8,071 bases of DNA, taken from the NCBI GenBank assembly GCA_016200125.1, contig JACQFK010000327.1, positions 1-8,071 of the forward strand, given 5' to 3'. This document shows, piece by piece, positions 6,329 to 8,071 of this stretch (positions are counted from its first letter, which is position 1; each line of letters starts with the position of its first letter). Below the pieces are notes generated by a model, which searched no databases, was not told where the DNA came from, and was given only the letters and a program-made list of their open reading frames with translations. A program made the position numbers and the translations under genes. Source of the stretch: Planctomycetota bacterium. Lineage in GTDB: Bacteria > Planctomycetota > MHYJ01 > JACPRB01.

Positions 6329-6720
6329 AGAGCGTCCCGACGACCGTCACATCCCTGCTCTGTGTCGTGACGACAGTCGCGATCGGAGCGGTGCTGATCG
6401 CACTCCTGCCTCTCTCAAGTTGTCCCGATTGCGGCGGGGCATGCATGCTGAGGGCGCCCCGTGTAGACGTGAAGGATTCTTCGTTTGATCTGGATTGTCT
6501 GTCGTGCGGGGAGAGAGGACGGGTGACCTTCCTCAAGAGAGGCTACCTGTCCCGGGACCTGGGTCGTTGTCCTGAGTGTGGCGGAAACGGCCGAGCGCCT
6601 GCCTGGAGCGGGTACCGGGGAGCGATCGGTCCTTGTGAGTGGTGCGGAGGCACGGGGAAAATGGCGCAGCAACGGCACGTGCAGTGGGACATGATTGCTC
6701 AGCACGTCTTGGCGCAATAG
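6325..6720 (+). CDS. Small membrane-anchored protein with four DnaJ-like CxxC(x)G zinc-finger motifs
   Basis: This 131-residue protein begins with one hydrophobic segment (about 8-30). Four cysteine pairs follow: C33-PD-C36-GGAC, C58-LS-C61-GERG, C82-PE-C85-GGNG and C104-EW-C107-GGTG. The last two match the CxxCxGxG repeat of the DnaJ cysteine-rich zinc-binding domain; the first two are degenerate. Four such motifs would bind two zinc ions in DnaJ. There is no J domain, so it is not a DnaJ co-chaperone. LSSC at 30-33 also resembles a lipobox; if C33 were lipidated, the first zinc site would be lost. I infer a membrane-tethered, probably periplasmic zinc-ribbon protein of unknown role. No Shine-Dalgarno sequence is present, and the ATG lies inside the heptamer repeat. 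Composition is less GC-rich than in its neighbours. Together with the flanking inverted repeats, this suggests a later insertion. Confidence 0.75.
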   Translation: MKSVPTTVTSLLCVVTTVAIGAVLIALLPLSSCPDCGGACMLRAPRVDVKDSSFDLDCLSCGERGRVTFLKRGYLSRDLGRCPECGGNGRAPAWSGYRGAIGPCEWCGGTGKMAQQRHVQWDMIAQHVLAQ

Positions 6721-6731
6721 CCCGGCGAATC

Positions 6732-6754
6732 CGGTTTTCGATTTTCGGCTTTCG
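6732..6754 (-). repeat. Heptanucleotide tandem repeat, right copy (inverted partner at 6301-6323)
   Basis: Read on the minus strand, this gives the units CGAAAGC, CGAAAAT and CGAAAAC, starting three bases after the TAG of the minus-strand TPR gene. It matches the left copy at 22 of 23 positions in inverted orientation. Each copy therefore has the same polarity relative to the gene it follows, like a 3'-untranslated repeat placed just past a stop codon. Confidence 0.85.
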
Positions 6755-6757
6755 TTC

Positions 6758-7885
6758 CTACTTCTCTTTGTCCACTCCCTCGAACTCGGCCATCGCGCTC
6801 CAGTACTCGTTGGACCCGCCGGCGCCGGAATCGATCGCCTTCTTGAAGTGGGCCTTCGCGGCCGCCTTGTCCTTGGCGATCAGCTTCTTCACGCCCGCGT
6901 AGAAGTGGGCGTCGCAGGTCTGGTCCTTGTTGCCGGCGAGGTTGAGGAACTGGTCCTCGGGGAGGTCGCCCATCAGGAACGAGGCGATCTGGTTGAACCA
7001 GTCGCCGGGACGGCCGCGGTGCTCCTTGGTGGCGTAGAGCTTGAGCTCCTTCGACGCCTCGGCGGCGCCGCCGGCGCGCGCCTTGACGAGCCAGAGACGG
7101 AGCATGACCTGGTCGGTGCGGAACTCGCTCAGGCGGTTGAGGTCGTAGGCCTTCTTGAAGTCCTCGGCCGCCTCCTTGAAGGCGCGGCGGTCGTAGTTGG
7201 CGTAGCCGCGGAAGTAGTAGGCCTCGGCGTCCTTGGGGTTCACTTCGATCGCCTTCGAGAAGGTGAGCATCGCGCCGATCGGGTCGCCTTTCTTCATCTC
7301 GCAGTCGCCCTTGTAGACGTAGGCCGACGAGCTGTTGGGTTTGATCTCGATCGCCTTGGCGTAGTCGGCGATCGCCTTCTCGTGGTCGCCCTTGGACGCG
7401 TGGGCGTTGCCGCGGCCGACGTACATGTCGGCGTCCTGCGGCTTGAGCCCGATCGCCTTCGTGTAGTCTCCGATCGCGCCGTCGTAGTCCTTGCGGTTGA
7501 GGCGGAGCAGGGCGCGGTTGAACCAGGCGAGCGTGTAGGCGGGGTCGGCCTCGACGGCCTTGCCGTAGTCGGCGAGCGCGCCCTCGGTGTCGTTGTTGTA
7601 GGTGCGGACCATGCCGCGGCCGAACCAGGCCTTGGCGAACTTGGGGTCGCTCTCCACGGCCTTGCTGTAGTCGGCGATCGCCTGGTCGAAGAGGCCCTTG
7701 TTCGCGCGGATCTGGCCGCGGCCGAAGTACGCGGGGGCGCAGCGGGAGTCCATCTGGATGGCCTGCGAGTAGTCCGCCAGCGCGCCCTCGATGTCGCGGT
7801 CCTTCATCTTGATGTCCGCCCGGCGGACGAGGGTCTCGGCGTCCTGCGCAAGGACCGCCAGCAACAGCGCGCCCAGGATCTGCAT
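6758..7885 (-). CDS. Exported tetratricopeptide-repeat protein with NlpI-like C-terminus
   Basis: This 375-residue protein begins with a short hydrophobic signal-like segment (MQILGALLLAVLA), probably cleaved near residue 13, so it is likely periplasmic. Residues 15-252 are seven uninterrupted TPRs of exactly 34 residues each, with the usual AYFGRG / A-x-x-DY-x-KAIE-x-P pattern. The C-terminal ~115 residues (WFNQIASFLMGDLPEDQFL, CDAHFYAGVKKL, AHFKKAIDSG, NEYWSAMAEFE) follow the layout of the C-terminal part of NlpI-type TPR proteins. Unlike NlpI it has no lipobox. TPR arrays bind protein partners, so I infer a scaffold or adaptor role. The gene is divergent from an RND pump across 126 bases. 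The start is supported by GGAG seven bases before the ATG. Confidence 0.9.
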   Translation of the reverse strand: MQILGALLLAVLAQDAETLVRRADIKMKDRDIEGALADYSQAIQMDSRCAPAYFGRGQIRANKGLFDQAIADYSKAVESDPKFAKAWFGRGMVRTYNNDTEGALADYGKAVEADPAYTLAWFNRALLRLNRKDYDGAIGDYTKAIGLKPQDADMYVGRGNAHASKGDHEKAIADYAKAIEIKPNSSSAYVYKGDCEMKKGDPIGAMLTFSKAIEVNPKDAEAYYFRGYANYDRRAFKEAAEDFKKAYDLNRLSEFRTDQVMLRLWLVKARAGGAAEASKELKLYATKEHRGRPGDWFNQIASFLMGDLPEDQFLNLAGNKDQTCDAHFYAGVKKLIAKDKAAAKAHFKKAIDSGAGGSNEYWSAMAEFEGVDKEK

Positions 7886-7892
7886 GGTGGGT

Positions 7893-7896
7893 CTCC
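7893..7896 (-). promoter_or_regulatory. Ribosome binding site for the TPR gene
   Basis: On the minus strand GGAG lies seven bases before the ATG at 7885. It is among the clearer Shine-Dalgarno matches in the window and supports this start codon. Confidence 0.55.
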
Positions 7897-7912
7897 GTCA
7901 GTAGGTCCCGGA

Positions 7913-7918
7913 ATTGTA
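7913..7918 (-). promoter_or_regulatory. Candidate -10 element for the TPR gene
   Basis: On the minus strand this reads TACAAT, five of six matches to TATAAT. The matching -35 region, 16-18 bases away, falls inside the palindrome at 7936-7946 and is itself a poor match. Transcription would begin near 7906, about 20 bases before the start codon. Confidence 0.35.
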
Positions 7919-7934
7919 TCGAACGGCTACCGCT

Positions 7935-7955
7935 TTAACGACGTTAGAGCGTTAA
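7935..7955. promoter_or_regulatory. Operator-like dyad cluster between the TPR and RND genes
   Basis: The sequence contains TTAACG-N9-CGTTAA (7935-7940 and 7950-7955). Nested in it is the perfect 11-bp palindrome TAACGACGTTA (7936-7946), so three half-sites of the same word occur in 21 bases. It overlaps the -35 regions of both divergent promoters. RND pump genes are often controlled by TetR/AcrR-type dimers at such sites; no regulator gene is in the window. Confidence 0.4.
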
Positions 7956-7979
7956 CAATTGGACACCGGGAAGTATAGT
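7952..7979 (+). promoter_or_regulatory. Candidate sigma-70 promoter for the RND transporter gene
   Basis: TTAACA (7952-7957, five of six matches to TTGACA) and TATAGT (7974-7979, five of six matches to TATAAT) are separated by 16 bases. Transcription would begin near 7986, about 26 bases before the ATG at 8012. The -35 overlaps the TTAACG dyad and the -10 lies inside the GGACACC/GGTGTCC dyad, so either could act as an operator. Confidence 0.5.
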
Positions 7980-7986
7980 GGTGTCC
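7961..7986. promoter_or_regulatory. Inverted repeat GGACACC-N12-GGTGTCC overlapping the RND promoter
   Basis: Two perfect 7-base arms, 7961-7967 and 7980-7986, are separated by 12 bases that hold the -10 element. Half-sites 19 bases apart, centre to centre, fit a dimeric repressor on nearly one face over two helical turns. Because it lies mostly upstream of the predicted transcript start, DNA binding is more likely than an RNA hairpin. Confidence 0.35.
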
Positions 7987-8011
7987 CCGGGGCGGACTTT
8001 GGGGGTGGGCG

Positions 8012-8071
8012 ATGTGGATCGTTCGGTTGGCGCTGCGACGACCCTATACCTTCGTCGTCGCCGCGCTCGTC
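8012..8071 (+). CDS. RND-family efflux transporter, inner-membrane permease (3' partial)
   Basis: Only the first 20 codons are in the window. They begin MWIVRLALRRPYTFVV, the characteristic N-terminus of HAE1/AcrB-like RND permeases: a short amphipathic cytoplasmic helix, the RRPYTF turn and the start of the first membrane helix. Such permeases use the proton gradient to export drugs or other small molecules with a periplasmic adaptor and an outer-membrane channel. Those partners would lie outside the window. The ATG has a G-rich but not classical upstream region. The candidate promoter and dyads just upstream suggest regulated expression. The subfamily cannot be decided from 20 residues. Confidence 0.8.
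   Translation, partial: MWIVRLALRRPYTFVVAALV

Noticed and set aside
4478..6536. Long open frames of 616 (+) and 636 (-) codons overlapping the fused MFS/spermidine-synthase gene
   Set aside because: Both are low-complexity Arg/Gly/Pro/Ala or His/Arg-rich translations in shadow frames of a gene with clear family motifs along its whole length.
6294..6754. An insertion sequence with terminal inverted repeats
   Set aside because: The enclosed gene has no transposase features, no target-site duplication is visible outside the arms, and the arms are low-complexity heptamer arrays rather than typical transposon ends. A cassette origin remains only a possibility.
7481..7885. Repeated DNA words suggesting a direct-repeat array or CRISPR
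   Set aside because: The periodicity is 102 bases and comes from the tandem 34-residue TPRs. There are no identical short repeats separated by unrelated spacers.
6695..7978. A 427-codon plus-strand frame over the TPR gene
   Set aside because: It is a Val/Leu/Gly/Ala-rich shadow of the TPR repeats. The minus-strand frame has exact 34-residue periodicity, a signal-like start and a Shine-Dalgarno sequence.

Overview
The window is 8,071 bases of mostly very GC-rich bacterial DNA, roughly 65-70% GC by eye, with two or three visibly AT-richer patches. The gene mix suggests a Planctomycetota-, Acidobacteriota- or Myxococcota-like Gram-negative bacterium: an SBBP/FN3 surface protein with a Gly-Cys C-terminal sorting tail, a TonB-like protein, a squalene-cyclase-fold protein on a membrane anchor, a fused MFS/spermidine-synthase protein with TPRs, a long TPR protein and an RND pump. 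The phylum is inferred from gene content and cannot be proven here. Many starts lack a clear Shine-Dalgarno sequence.

Layout. (1) 2-688 (+) is the 3' end of a secreted SBBP-repeat/fibronectin-III protein with a Gly-rich, Cys-containing C-terminal anchor. Composition jumps at about 630-634, and a different frame (to 747) then looks like the tail of another gene. (2) 731-1505 (-) encodes a TonB-like protein split by a +1 frameshift near 1361-1395. (3) 1506-1741 is an AT-richer divergent control region. (4) 1742-3400 (+) encodes a membrane-anchored squalene-cyclase-like alpha/alpha-toroid protein, followed by a strong intrinsic terminator at 3417-3460. (5) 3480-6293 (+) encodes a 937-residue fused MFS/spermidine-synthase-like protein with C-terminal TPRs. 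(6) 6325-6720 (+) encodes a small membrane-anchored protein with four DnaJ-like CxxC zinc-finger motifs. It lies between two inverted copies of a heptanucleotide repeat, each placed right after the stop codon of a flanking gene. (7) 6758-7885 (-) encodes an exported protein of seven exact 34-residue TPRs with an NlpI-like C-terminus. (8) 7886-8011 is a divergent promoter region with several dyads. (9) 8012-8071 (+) is the first 20 codons of an RND efflux transporter, which runs off the window.

How the genes may work together. The most interesting relation is the divergent pair at 731-3400. Both proteins carry an N-terminal membrane helix with an SxxxH signature, the arrangement TonB uses to contact the ExbB/ExbD proton channel. 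One ends in a conventional TonB C-terminal domain; the other ends in a periplasmic squalene-cyclase-like toroid that lacks the catalytic DxDD motif. This suggests a non-enzymatic, possibly energy-coupled envelope protein. No exbB or exbD lies inside the window. The right end pairs a periplasmic TPR protein divergently with an RND pump through a shared operator-rich region. No tRNA, rRNA, CRISPR array, transposase or other mobile-element gene was seen.
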